Assembly (NCBI GenBank): GCA_017456845.1
Contig: JAFTIP010000017.1
Span: 1 to 43,768 of the forward strand
From: Ruminococcus sp.
GTDB taxonomy: Bacteria; Bacillota; Clostridia; Oscillospirales; Acutalibacteraceae
Length of the DNA: 43,768 nucleotides
Direction of reading: 5' to 3'
A program made the translations under genes and the position numbers. The first letter of the stretch is position 1. Every line of letters begins with the position of its first letter. Under the pieces are notes generated by a model, which worked only from the letters and a program-made list of their open reading frames with translations, did not search any database and was not told where the DNA came from. Below, piece after piece: positions 8,129 to 16,520 of this stretch.

Positions 8129-8995
8129 ATGAGCAAATTAGTAAGCATAGTTTTACCTGTATATAATGGAGCTAAATATTTAAGAGAAAGCATTGAAAGT
8201 GTTATTGCCCAAACTTATACAAATTGGGAATTGCTGATTCTTGATGATTGCTCTACCGATGAAACATCGGAAATTTCAAAGGAATATGCAGAAAAGGATA
8301 GTAGAATTAAATATTTTCTTAATGAAGTTAATTTGCGTCTTCCAAGAAATCTTAATAAAGGTTTCTCTTTGGCACAGGGAGAGTATCTCACTTGGACTTC
8401 TGATGACAATAACTTTAGACCTACAGCTTTGGAGAAAATGGTTAATGCTTTGGAATCTGATGAGGCTGCTCAGTTTGTTTACGCTTCTTGCCGTATTATT
8501 GATGATGATGGCAAAGAAATAGAATATATTATGGTTAATGATAACGGCAAAAACAGTATCGTAGGAGGAAATCCGGTAGGAGCTTGCTTTTTGTATACCA
8601 GAAAAGTTTATGAAACAGTGGGCGACTACAACCATGAGCTGATTTTAGTTGAGGATTTTGATTACTGGCAAAGGATATTTATGGCTTTTAAAGTTATAGC
8701 CGTTACCGATATACTTTATAATTATCGTATGCATAGCGGTAATTTAACCAACACCATGAGAAAAGATCAGTTTAATATTAATCTGGAGAAAACGTTGCTA
8801 AATAATGTTAAGGGATTTGGCAAATTGAATTACCTGCAAAAATATTATTATTATATGGGTCTGAATAGATGCAGAAAAAATTTAAATGCACAGGACAATC
8901 CCTATAAGACACAATATAAATTCTATAAATTTCTCTATATATTAGCTTATAAAGTACCTAATAAAATAAAGAGGATTGTTAAAAAGAGCAGATAA
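8129..8995 (+). CDS. Glycosyltransferase family 2 (GT-A fold)
   Basis: A 288-residue GT2 enzyme with SIVLPVYNGAKYLRESIESV, the nucleotide site LLILDDCSTDETSE, and the acidic stretch YLTWTSDDNNF in place of the more usual DSDD. The Asp pair is kept, so activity is plausible. A later acidic motif (ILVEDFDYWQRIF) matches the ED-Y-W region that often holds the catalytic base. No membrane span is apparent. The gene lies just downstream of the recombination scar, so it may have arrived with the wecB-like remnant as part of a foreign cassette. The region is very AT-rich (15 G/C of 60 bases in 8881-8940, counted by hand). Substrate unknown. Confidence 0.85.
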   Translation: MSKLVSIVLPVYNGAKYLRESIESVIAQTYTNWELLILDDCSTDETSEISKEYAEKDSRIKYFLNEVNLRLPRNLNKGFSLAQGEYLTWTSDDNNFRPTALEKMVNALESDEAAQFVYASCRIIDDDGKEIEYIMVNDNGKNSIVGGNPVGACFLYTRKVYETVGDYNHELILVEDFDYWQRIFMAFKVIAVTDILYNYRMHSGNLTNTMRKDQFNINLEKTLLNNVKGFGKLNYLQKYYYYMGLNRCRKNLNAQDNPYKTQYKFYKFLYILAYKVPNKIKRIVKKSR

Positions 8996-9022
8996 AATCT
9001 GCAGTGTACAGGAAGGATAATC

Positions 9023-10180
9023 ATGATTAATTTATACTATCATGGCTGCAGTGATAACCACGGTTGTGAAGCAATTGTTCGTTCTACAGCCAAAAATATA
9101 GGAGAAAACATTTCACTTTATACTACTGAAATATTATCGGACAAAAAGTATGGTTTAGACTCGGTTGTTAATTTAGTAGAAGATGCATATATTCCTGTGA
9201 AAAAAGGTTCTTTAAAGTATTATTTAGCAGCTATTAATCACAAGTTAACAAAAAAAGACTATTTGTATGTCAAGTATGCAAGAGACTATTTTTTCTCTAA
9301 GGTTAAGAAAAATGATGTGTATATGTCCATAGGCGGAGATAATTATTGCTACTCAGGCAATGACAAGCTGGGTTATTATAACCGTGCTATTCACCAAAAG
9401 GGAGGAAAAACCGTTCTTTGGGGATGCTCTTTTGAGCCTTCCGATTTAACCGAAGCCATAGCAAAAGATTTGGCTATGTATGATTTGATTATTGCTAGAG
9501 AAAGCTTAAGCTATGAGGTGCTTAGTAAGGTTAATAAAAACGTAAGGTTGATACCGGACCCAGCGTTTTTGCTTGATAAGGCTGAGCTTAAGTTGCCAAA
9601 AGGTTTTGCAGAGAATAATACCATAGGTATTAATGTAAGTCCATTAATTATGCAGTGCGAATCTGACACTGGTGTAACAGAGCTTAATTACAGAAGACTC
9701 ATTAAGCATATTATTGACAAAACTGATCTGCAGATTGCCCTTATTCCTCATGTGGTTGAAGAAGGAAATGATGACAGAGAGCCGCTGGACAAACTTTATA
9801 AAGAGTTTGAGTCGACCAATCGTGTTGTTATGATTGATGATTGTAACGCTATGGAGCTTAAAGGCTATATTTCCAGATGTCGCTATTTTATCGGAGCCAG
9901 AACTCATGCTACAATTGCTGCTTATTCAACCTGTGTTCCGACTCTTGTGGTAGGGTATTCTATTAAAGCCCGCGGTATTGCAAAGGATATTTTTGGTACT
10001 GATGATAATTATGTTCTTCCTGTGCAATCTTTAAAGAATAAAGATGATTTGACTAACGCTTTTAAATGGCTTGAAGAAAACGAGCAGAAAATTTTAAATC
10101 ATCTAAATTCATTTATGCCTTCTTATCGCGAAAAGGTTTGGGAAGCAGGCAAATTGGTAAAGGAGTTGGCAAAACAGTGA
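9023..10180 (+). CDS. Polysaccharide pyruvyltransferase family protein
   Basis: A 385-residue member of the pyruvyltransferase family (CsaB/WcaK/EpsO type), which transfers pyruvate from phosphoenolpyruvate to a sugar to form a ketal and so makes the polymer acidic. Typical features are the N-terminal YYHGCSDNHGCEAIVRS, MSIGGDNYCYS, IIARESLSYEVL, RLIPDPAFLL, and the C-terminal FIGARTHATIAAYSTCVPTLVVGYSIKARGI-like region with the conserved Arg-x-His pair (R-T-H). AGGAAGG precedes the ATG. It is cytosolic and acts on lipid-linked intermediates. With wecB in the same operon, pyruvylated ManNAc is one possible product, but the sugar cannot be assigned from sequence. Confidence 0.85.
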   Translation: MINLYYHGCSDNHGCEAIVRSTAKNIGENISLYTTEILSDKKYGLDSVVNLVEDAYIPVKKGSLKYYLAAINHKLTKKDYLYVKYARDYFFSKVKKNDVYMSIGGDNYCYSGNDKLGYYNRAIHQKGGKTVLWGCSFEPSDLTEAIAKDLAMYDLIIARESLSYEVLSKVNKNVRLIPDPAFLLDKAELKLPKGFAENNTIGINVSPLIMQCESDTGVTELNYRRLIKHIIDKTDLQIALIPHVVEEGNDDREPLDKLYKEFESTNRVVMIDDCNAMELKGYISRCRYFIGARTHATIAAYSTCVPTLVVGYSIKARGIAKDIFGTDDNYVLPVQSLKNKDDLTNAFKWLEENEQKILNHLNSFMPSYREKVWEAGKLVKELAKQ

Positions 10181-11343
10181 AATATGTTTTATTGGGATTG
10201 TTAATTCTATTTTCGTTCATAGCACTTGCTTTATTTTTAGTTGATTTTTATTTTTATTTGGTAGACCGATATTGCCGTTTCCATATCGGTCGTTGGAAAA
10301 GCAAGGCCGAGTGGACAGAGGCTGTATATAAAGTTTGCGTTAAGTGGTCAAAGAAAACCCCTACTGTTAAAATTACTGACAACAGCAGATATGTGCTTTT
10401 GGATATGATTAGTGGTAAATATCGAAGCTCATCTATTCAGTCATGGCAGACAGCGTCGGTTATTTTGGGGTTGCTCCAAAAAGGCGATACTGAAAATGCC
10501 AGAAAATCAGCCGAAAGGTATATTGATAAAAACGGACAGTGGAAAGAAACGCCTAAAACCGTAGATTTCGGTATGCTTTCTTATGCAGTTCTCAAAACAG
10601 CAGATAATCCCGAAAACATAAAGCCTGCAATGGATTTTACGGCTTCTTTGATTTTTAATAATATTGATGAAAAAGGATTAATCGCTTATACAAACAGCAA
10701 AGCAGATCCGGAAAAATATGTAGACACCCTTGGTTTGGTTTGCCCTTTTTTAGCACTTTACGCTAAGGTATACAATAAACCTGAATTTGAAGAATTAGCA
10801 TTTAAACAGCTTGAATTTTTTCATGATAATGGTTTGTTTGTTAATACAAATCTTCCTAATCATGCGGTGAACAGTGATAGCAATCTGCCTTTAGGTGTTT
10901 ACGGTTGGGGCAGAGGTGTTGCATGGTACACTTTAGGTCTTATTGACACTTATTATGAGCTTGAGAATAACGAATATAAAGAGAAGATTCTTAGATGGAT
11001 AAATTCGGCTTCTTTAGAATATCTTAAATATCAACGTGATGACGGCGGTTTTGGAAGTTCGTTGCAAAGACAGCAGACCTACGATAGCTCAGCTACGGCG
11101 GCACTAGCGTATTTTTATATTCGTTGTATGGACTTGTTTGACGAAAGCTATTATGGCACGGTTGTGGAAAAAGCTCTTGAAAAACTTAAGAAAAATACAA
11201 GAATCACCGGTAAAATTGATGGTTGTCAGGGTGATACTAAGGGCATCGGTATCTTTTCGCAAACATACGATATAATGCCTTTTGCTCAGGGATTGGCGCT
11301 TAGAACTATTGAACTTCAGAGGAAGATAAATAATAATGGCTAA
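10177..11343 (+). CDS. Membrane-anchored glycoside hydrolase, GH88/GH105-like
   Basis: A 388-residue protein. I place the start at the GTG at 10177, which overlaps the previous stop (GTGA) and has AAAGGAG upstream; a longer TTG start at 10138 is unlikely. Residues 3-25 form one hydrophobic span, predicting a protein anchored in the membrane with its catalytic part outside. The rest matches the six-hairpin fold of unsaturated-uronyl hydrolases: TVDFGMLSYAVL, YVDTLGLVCPFLALY with the likely catalytic Asp, YGWGRGVAWYTLGLID (compare WGRGNGW in YteR), and DSSATAALAYFYIR. Known relatives remove 4,5-unsaturated uronic acids from polysaccharide ends. In an assembly cluster it may trim, release or turn over the polymer. 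The family call is stronger than the substrate. Confidence 0.72.
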   Translation: MKYVLLGLLILFSFIALALFLVDFYFYLVDRYCRFHIGRWKSKAEWTEAVYKVCVKWSKKTPTVKITDNSRYVLLDMISGKYRSSSIQSWQTASVILGLLQKGDTENARKSAERYIDKNGQWKETPKTVDFGMLSYAVLKTADNPENIKPAMDFTASLIFNNIDEKGLIAYTNSKADPEKYVDTLGLVCPFLALYAKVYNKPEFEELAFKQLEFFHDNGLFVNTNLPNHAVNSDSNLPLGVYGWGRGVAWYTLGLIDTYYELENNEYKEKILRWINSASLEYLKYQRDDGGFGSSLQRQQTYDSSATAALAYFYIRCMDLFDESYYGTVVEKALEKLKKNTRITGKIDGCQGDTKGIGIFSQTYDIMPFAQGLALRTIELQRKINNNG

Positions 11344-12886
11344 TAAATCGAGAACTCAATACTCAATACTTAATATTGTTACAGGAATAGGCGGATATGC
11401 AGTTAATACCTTGGTTGGTTTTGTATGCCGCATGATTTTTGTTAGGTGCTTATCGGCTGAATACTTAGGTATTAACGGACTGTTTTCTAACATTTTATCT
11501 GTACTTTCTTTAGCAGAGCTTGGCGTAGGATATGCTATAATATATAGTTTATATAAACCGATAGCAGAAAATGACCAAAGCAAGATTGCATCTATTATGC
11601 GATATTTCGGCAGAGCTTATAGTGTTATAGGCTGTGTTATTGCGGTGGCAGGCGTTGCGATGATTCCATTCTTGGATTTTGTTGTTCGTGACCAACCCAA
11701 TATTAAAGAAAATCTATATGTAATATATTTGTTGTTCCTGTTTAATACGGTTATTACATATTTCTTTTCGTATAGAGCATCCTTGCTGACTGCGGCTCAG
11801 CAAAATTATCTTGCTACGGGTTTAAATTACATATTTACGATTTTTCAGTCTGTTATACAGATAGTATTTCTCTTAATTACTAAAGAATATATGACGTATC
11901 TTGTAACTCAGATTATAATATCTTTGTGTTACAACATTACAATATCTTATATTGCTAAGCGAAAATATCCTTATATAGTCGGAAAAGGAATTCCGCCGTT
12001 AGAGCGTACAGAAAAGAAGAAGCTTACGTCAAATATAAAAAACGTAACGATTTGGAAGCTCGCAGGTGTTCTTGTTAATAATACCGACAACATAATAATC
12101 ACCTATTTCAGCGGTATGATTACTGTGGGCTATGCTTCTAACTATACACTGTTTTCCGGCATGATAAACACTTTGCTTACACAAATGTTTAACAGTGTTA
12201 TAGCAAGCGTTGGAAACTATAACGCAGTAGAAAGCAAAGAGAACAAGCTGAAATTATTCAATTCTATTAATTTTGCTAATTTTTGGCTTTTCGGTTGGGC
12301 GGCAATTGGTATTTTCTTAGTAAGCGGAGATTTAGTAGCTTTGCTTTATGGTGGCGAATATGTATTGCCTATGAATATCCCCTTTATAATTGCACTTAAT
12401 TTTTATATGGTTGGCATGCAAAATGCTGTATGGACATTTAAGCATACGATTGGCATTTTTAAGCAAGGGCGATATGTATTGTTTTTTACCGCGGCAATTA
12501 ATTTAGTTTTATCTATAGCTTTAGGAAAAATCTGGGGTTTGTTTGGAATTCTTTTTGCTACTGCCATTTCTCGTGCATGCACCAATACATGGTATGACCC
12601 TTACGCAGTATTTAAATATGGTCTGGATGTTTCTGTAAGGGAATATTTCAAAAAGTATTTTATTTATGCATTAATTCTTATCATCTGCGGTGCAGGTTGT
12701 TATTTTGCTTGCAGCTTCATAAATTTTGGACTGGCATTAAATGTGATACTCAAAATTATTATTTGTACAGTTATACCAAACGGATTATTTTGGATAGTAT
12801 TTCACAAGAGACCTGAGTTTGAATTTTTTGCAAGAATATTCAAACGAATAGTCAATAAGGTGTTTAAAAGAAAATCACAGGCATAA
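11336..12886 (+). CDS. Wzx-type polysaccharide flippase (first of two)
   Basis: A 516-residue integral membrane protein of the polysaccharide transporter family in the MOP superfamily, with about 12-14 hydrophobic segments. Its N terminus (RTQYSILNIVTGIGGYAVN) and FVRCLSAEYLGINGLFSNIL are characteristic of Gram-positive Wzx/EpsK-like flippases, which move undecaprenyl-linked repeat units to the outer face. A late motif, LRK-free and rich in aromatic residues, ends in a basic tail (KRIVNKVFKRKSQA). The gene overlaps the hydrolase upstream by eight bases and has AGAGGA before its ATG. A second, unrelated-looking flippase lies at 14115. Confidence 0.88.
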   Translation: MANKSRTQYSILNIVTGIGGYAVNTLVGFVCRMIFVRCLSAEYLGINGLFSNILSVLSLAELGVGYAIIYSLYKPIAENDQSKIASIMRYFGRAYSVIGCVIAVAGVAMIPFLDFVVRDQPNIKENLYVIYLLFLFNTVITYFFSYRASLLTAAQQNYLATGLNYIFTIFQSVIQIVFLLITKEYMTYLVTQIIISLCYNITISYIAKRKYPYIVGKGIPPLERTEKKKLTSNIKNVTIWKLAGVLVNNTDNIIITYFSGMITVGYASNYTLFSGMINTLLTQMFNSVIASVGNYNAVESKENKLKLFNSINFANFWLFGWAAIGIFLVSGDLVALLYGGEYVLPMNIPFIIALNFYMVGMQNAVWTFKHTIGIFKQGRYVLFFTAAINLVLSIALGKIWGLFGILFATAISRACTNTWYDPYAVFKYGLDVSVREYFKKYFIYALILIICGAGCYFACSFINFGLALNVILKIIICTVIPNGLFWIVFHKRPEFEFFARIFKRIVNKVFKRKSQA

Positions 12887-12965
12887 ATCCCAAGAATAAA
12901 GTGCTTATTAGAATAATAAATGTAGTGTCAGTTTTTAAGGAAACATATACTATTAAGGTGAATGT

Positions 12966-14114
12966 ATGAGATACGGTAAAAAAATAAAATGTCTGGCGTA
13001 TTTTGATGCTCAGGACAGTACTGACAACAGAATGAACTGTTTGGCAGCGTTTACTAAATCCTCATATGTTTTTGATTGCTTTCAACAGCTGGGGTATGAG
13101 GTGGACGTGTTGTCGGCAAGTTATGCGGTTGGCAAGCGTTGGGCAAAAGGTACTACCCGCAAGCTTAGCAACAAGCTTACGCTCAGGACCCTCAGTTCTT
13201 TGGGCAGAGGTAATAGAATTAAAAATATTATTGGAAGAATTCTATTTGCAGCTACTCTTGTTTTCCATCTCTTATTCTTTGTACATAAGGGTGACGTGCT
13301 TTGGGTTTACCACTCCTTGGGGCTTGTAGGTTACGTAAAGTTTTTGAAGAAAATCAAAAATTTCAAGCTTATTCTGGAGGTTGAAGAAATATACGGAGAT
13401 GTAACCGGATGTGAAAAAACCTCTGTCCGAGAATTAGAGTTTTTTAAGTGTGCAGATGCTTATGTATTTTGCAACAGAATGCTTGATAAGCTTATTAACT
13501 TAGAGGGTAAGCCTGTTGTAGTGGCTCATGGTGCGTATAAGGTCCAGGAGCCTGTTAGCAAAAGTTATGATGACGGTAGAATTCATATTGTTTACGCTGG
13601 TACATTTGACCCCAGAAAAGGCGGTGCCATGACGGCTATAAATGCGGCTGAGTTTTTGGATGAGAATTATCATGTGCATATCTTGGGATTCGGAAACGAA
13701 AATGATACCCGAGGACTTTTAGCACAGATAGACAGAATATCAAAGATAAGTGCATGTAAGCTTACCTATGAGGGGTGTCTTACAGGTGAAGAATACATAT
13801 CGTTTTTGCAGAGCTGTCACGTAGGGCTGAGCACGCAAGTAATTGATGGGGCGTTTAATAATACGTCCTTTCCTTCAAAGGTGCTGGTGTATATGGCTAA
13901 TGGCTTGAGGGTGGTAAGCGTGCGTATTCCTGTTATAGAGCAGTCCGACATCGGCTCGGACTTGTATTACTATGATGACTCTGCACCTCAGAGGGTCGCA
14001 AGGGCAATCAGCGATATTGATTTGGCCGATGGTTATGACGGCAGAAAAATTATAAATATACTTCACGAAAAGTTTGTACGTGAGTTAGGATTGCTTATTG
14101 AAGGTCTTGAATAA
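12966..14114 (+). CDS. Glycosyltransferase, GT4-like (GT-B fold)
   Basis: A 382-residue GT-B protein. The donor half is recognisable from IVYAGTFDPRKGGAMTAIN, HILGFGNENDTRGLL and the site LSTQVIDGAFNNTSFPSKVL, followed by YMANGLRVVSVRIPV. The family's EGF-x-x-x-x-E motif is replaced by GAFNNTSFPSKVLVY, as in distant GT4 members. The N-terminal half contains a hydrophobic stretch (ILFAATLVFHLLFFV), probably a buried or membrane-associating helix. EEIYGDVTG belongs to the acceptor domain. A 79-base gap precedes it, the largest within the cluster apart from the scar, so an internal promoter is possible. It ends directly against the next start codon. Confidence 0.8.
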   Translation: MRYGKKIKCLAYFDAQDSTDNRMNCLAAFTKSSYVFDCFQQLGYEVDVLSASYAVGKRWAKGTTRKLSNKLTLRTLSSLGRGNRIKNIIGRILFAATLVFHLLFFVHKGDVLWVYHSLGLVGYVKFLKKIKNFKLILEVEEIYGDVTGCEKTSVRELEFFKCADAYVFCNRMLDKLINLEGKPVVVAHGAYKVQEPVSKSYDDGRIHIVYAGTFDPRKGGAMTAINAAEFLDENYHVHILGFGNENDTRGLLAQIDRISKISACKLTYEGCLTGEEYISFLQSCHVGLSTQVIDGAFNNTSFPSKVLVYMANGLRVVSVRIPVIEQSDIGSDLYYYDDSAPQRVARAISDIDLADGYDGRKIINILHEKFVRELGLLIEGLE

Positions 14115-15491
14115 ATGATTAAAAAACTTTTGGGGAAGTTTAGAGGAACTTCGGAAAATAACAGAATAGTTATAGTAAACATTATAGGTGCAATGGCGGT
14201 TAAGGGTTTAGCTTTGGTGATATCTTTGTTTACGATGCCTGCTTATATGCGCTTTTTCGGTGACGAAACGGCACTTGGGCTTTGGTTTACGGTTGTGTCG
14301 GTGCTTAATTGGATTCTTAATTTCGATTTAGGTATCGGTAACGGCCTTAGAAATCATCTTACAGAGTCCTTGGCGAAGAAAGATTATTCTGAGGCAAAGA
14401 AGTATTTATCCTCAGCATATGTATCGGTTGGTGCTATATGCTTATTTTTGTCGGTTACCTTGTTTGTTGTTTTTGGATTCGTTAACTGGAATGCTGTGTT
14501 CAGCATAAGTGCTGATATAGTTTCGCCAAAAGCTATGCTTTGGTCGGTAAGAATTGTTTTTATCGGAATTATTCTGCAGATGTTTTTTAAACTTATTACG
14601 TCTGTTTTATACGCTATTCAGAAATCATCTTTGAATAATTTTCTGCACCTTTGTGCAACAGCCGCTACCTTGGCGGCGGTGTCGATTATTCCAAGTGCAG
14701 ATAACGACACGAACATGATAATCATGGCGATAGTTCATTCGGTAACCTCTATATTGCCTTTTGTGATAGCAAGTGTTGTTATATTTTCGGGCAAGACTTT
14801 GCGTAAGGTTTTACCTTCAATAAGGTGTTTCAGCAAGTCTCATACAAAGGCTGTGCTGTCCTTAGGTGGCATGTTTCTGGTTATTCAGCTTGCCTATATG
14901 GTTATAATGAACACCAACGAATACCTCATATCATTTTTAAGCAGCAACAAAGACGTGGTTGATTATCAGATTTATCACAGGCTTTTTGCTTTGGGAAGCA
15001 CTGTTTTTGCTCTTATGCTGACTCCTATCTGGTCAGCTGTTACCAAGGCTATTGCCGAGCGAAACGTGTCTTGGGTAAAGTCTTTGTATAAAAAGCTTTT
15101 GCTAATTAGTGTAGGGGTTTGTGCGTGCGAGTTTCTGCTTGTGCCGTTTTTACAGTTTGCGGTTAACCTATGGTTAGGGGACGAGGCAATCCCTGTTAAT
15201 TCTACCTACGGACTTATATTTGCGGCTTTAGGAAGTGCACTTATTATCAGTAGCGTATTTTCAAACATTGCTAACGGACTTGGAAAGCTTAAGGTTCAGC
15301 TTATTTGCTTTGTTTCGGGTGCTTTTATTAAACCCCTGCTTGCTTGGGGTGCAGTTGCTCTTATAGGTTCATGGATAGGTGTTATAATTGCAAACATTAT
15401 ATGTATTTTAATTTATTGTATAATCCAGCCCTTGTGGCTTCACAAATATTTCAGAAAAGAGGAAGATAAAAGTGTCAGCATTTTCAAATAA
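14115..15491 (+). CDS. Second polysaccharide flippase (MOP superfamily)
   Basis: A 458-residue integral membrane protein with about 12 hydrophobic segments. NIIGAMAVKGLALVISLFTM and FDLGIGNGLRNHLTESLAKK are typical of oligosaccharide flippases. It shows little obvious resemblance to the flippase at 11336 apart from the fold-level pattern, so it is not a recent duplicate. It begins immediately after the stop of the glycosyltransferase at 12966 and overlaps capE by 20 bases, which ties it to the downstream half of the cluster. Two flippases may mean two polymers, a hybrid cluster, or one non-functional export route. Confidence 0.85.
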   Translation: MIKKLLGKFRGTSENNRIVIVNIIGAMAVKGLALVISLFTMPAYMRFFGDETALGLWFTVVSVLNWILNFDLGIGNGLRNHLTESLAKKDYSEAKKYLSSAYVSVGAICLFLSVTLFVVFGFVNWNAVFSISADIVSPKAMLWSVRIVFIGIILQMFFKLITSVLYAIQKSSLNNFLHLCATAATLAAVSIIPSADNDTNMIIMAIVHSVTSILPFVIASVVIFSGKTLRKVLPSIRCFSKSHTKAVLSLGGMFLVIQLAYMVIMNTNEYLISFLSSNKDVVDYQIYHRLFALGSTVFALMLTPIWSAVTKAIAERNVSWVKSLYKKLLLISVGVCACEFLLVPFLQFAVNLWLGDEAIPVNSTYGLIFAALGSALIISSVFSNIANGLGKLKVQLICFVSGAFIKPLLAWGAVALIGSWIGVIIANIICILIYCIIQPLWLHKYFRKEEDKSVSIFK

Positions 15492-16515
15492 GATTTTGCT
15501 TATTACAGGCGGCACAGGGTCTTTTGGTAATGCGGTTCTTAACCGCTTTTTGGACACTGATATCAAGGAAATCCGTGTGTTTTCAAGAGATGAGAAGAAG
15601 CAGGACGATATGCGTCACGAGTTTCAGGCAAAGATGCCCGAGAAGGCTCACAAAATTAAGTTTTTTATTGGTGACGTAAGAGACCTTGCTTCGGTTAAAA
15701 ACGCTATGTACGGTGTGGATTATATTTTTCACGCGGCGGCTTTAAAGCAGGTGCCTTCCTGCGAGTTCTTTCCCATAGAGGCGGTTAAGACCAATGTTAT
15801 AGGTACTGATAATGTTCTTACTGCGGCAATTGAGTGCGGTGTAAGCAAGGTTATCTGCCTTTCTACCGATAAGGCCGCTTACCCTGTTAACGCTATGGGT
15901 ACATCAAAGGCAATGATGGAAAAGGTTGTTGTGGCTAAGTCCAGAACAGTTGCCCCCGAAAAAACTATGATTTGCTGTACTCGCTACGGTAACGTTATGT
16001 GTTCACGAGGTTCTGTAATTCCTCTGTGGATTGAGCAGATTAAGGCGGGTAAGCCTATTACCATTACCGAGCCTGATATGACTCGTTTTATTATGTCTCT
16101 TGAAGAGGCTGTTGATTTAGTGCTTTTTGCTTTTGAAAACGGTGAGTCCGGCGATATTCTGGTTCAGAAGGCTCCAGCCTGTACCATAGAAGTTCTTGCT
16201 AAAGCTGTTACTGAGCTTTTTTCGCCCGAAACCGAGATTATCAATATAGGCATCCGTCACGGCGAGAAGATGTATGAAACCTTACTTACTAATGAAGAAT
16301 GCGTAAACGCTGAGGATATGGGCGATTTTTACCGTGTTCCCTGCGATAAGCGTGACCTTAACTACGATAAATTCTTTATCGATGGTAACAAAGAGCGGGT
16401 TCATCTTTCTGAGTTTAACTCAAATAATACCGAACTTCTGGATGTTGAGGGTGTTAAGGCTAAGCTTTTATCTCTCAGCTATATTCGCCAAGAGCTTGAA
16501 GCTATGAAAGGTTGA
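15472..16515 (+). CDS. capE: UDP-GlcNAc 4,6-dehydratase/5-epimerase
   Basis: A 347-residue extended short-chain dehydrogenase. It begins UDP-L-FucNAc synthesis by converting UDP-GlcNAc to a 4-keto-6-deoxy-L-arabino intermediate with bound NADP. Visible motifs are the nucleotide fold TGGTGSFGN (residues 12-20), IFHAAALKQVPSCE, and CLSTDKAAYPVNAMGTSK. The usual Tyr-x-x-x-Lys is Met-x-x-x-Lys (M142, K146), the SMK-type triad reported for some enzymes of this family. The GTG at 15472 follows AAGAGGAAG and is the only sensible start. It is followed at once by capF and capG, giving the complete three-enzyme pathway. Confidence 0.92.
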   Translation: MSAFSNKILLITGGTGSFGNAVLNRFLDTDIKEIRVFSRDEKKQDDMRHEFQAKMPEKAHKIKFFIGDVRDLASVKNAMYGVDYIFHAAALKQVPSCEFFPIEAVKTNVIGTDNVLTAAIECGVSKVICLSTDKAAYPVNAMGTSKAMMEKVVVAKSRTVAPEKTMICCTRYGNVMCSRGSVIPLWIEQIKAGKPITITEPDMTRFIMSLEEAVDLVLFAFENGESGDILVQKAPACTIEVLAKAVTELFSPETEIINIGIRHGEKMYETLLTNEECVNAEDMGDFYRVPCDKRDLNYDKFFIDGNKERVHLSEFNSNNTELLDVEGVKAKLLSLSYIRQELEAMKG

Positions 16516-16520
16516 GCTTG

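Noticed and set aside
8241..8635. Additional frames on both strands within the GT2 gene at 8129
   Set aside because: They are by-products of the AT-rich sequence of a real gene; the GT2 motifs are all in the main frame.
10138..10176. A longer TTG start for the GH88/GH105-like gene
   Set aside because: It lies inside the pyruvyltransferase gene and adds residues unrelated to a membrane anchor. The GTG at 10177 has AAAGGAG upstream and a typical overlap.
13066..13329. A second plus-strand frame inside the GT4-like gene at 12966
   Set aside because: It lies in another frame of a well-supported gene and shows no family motifs.
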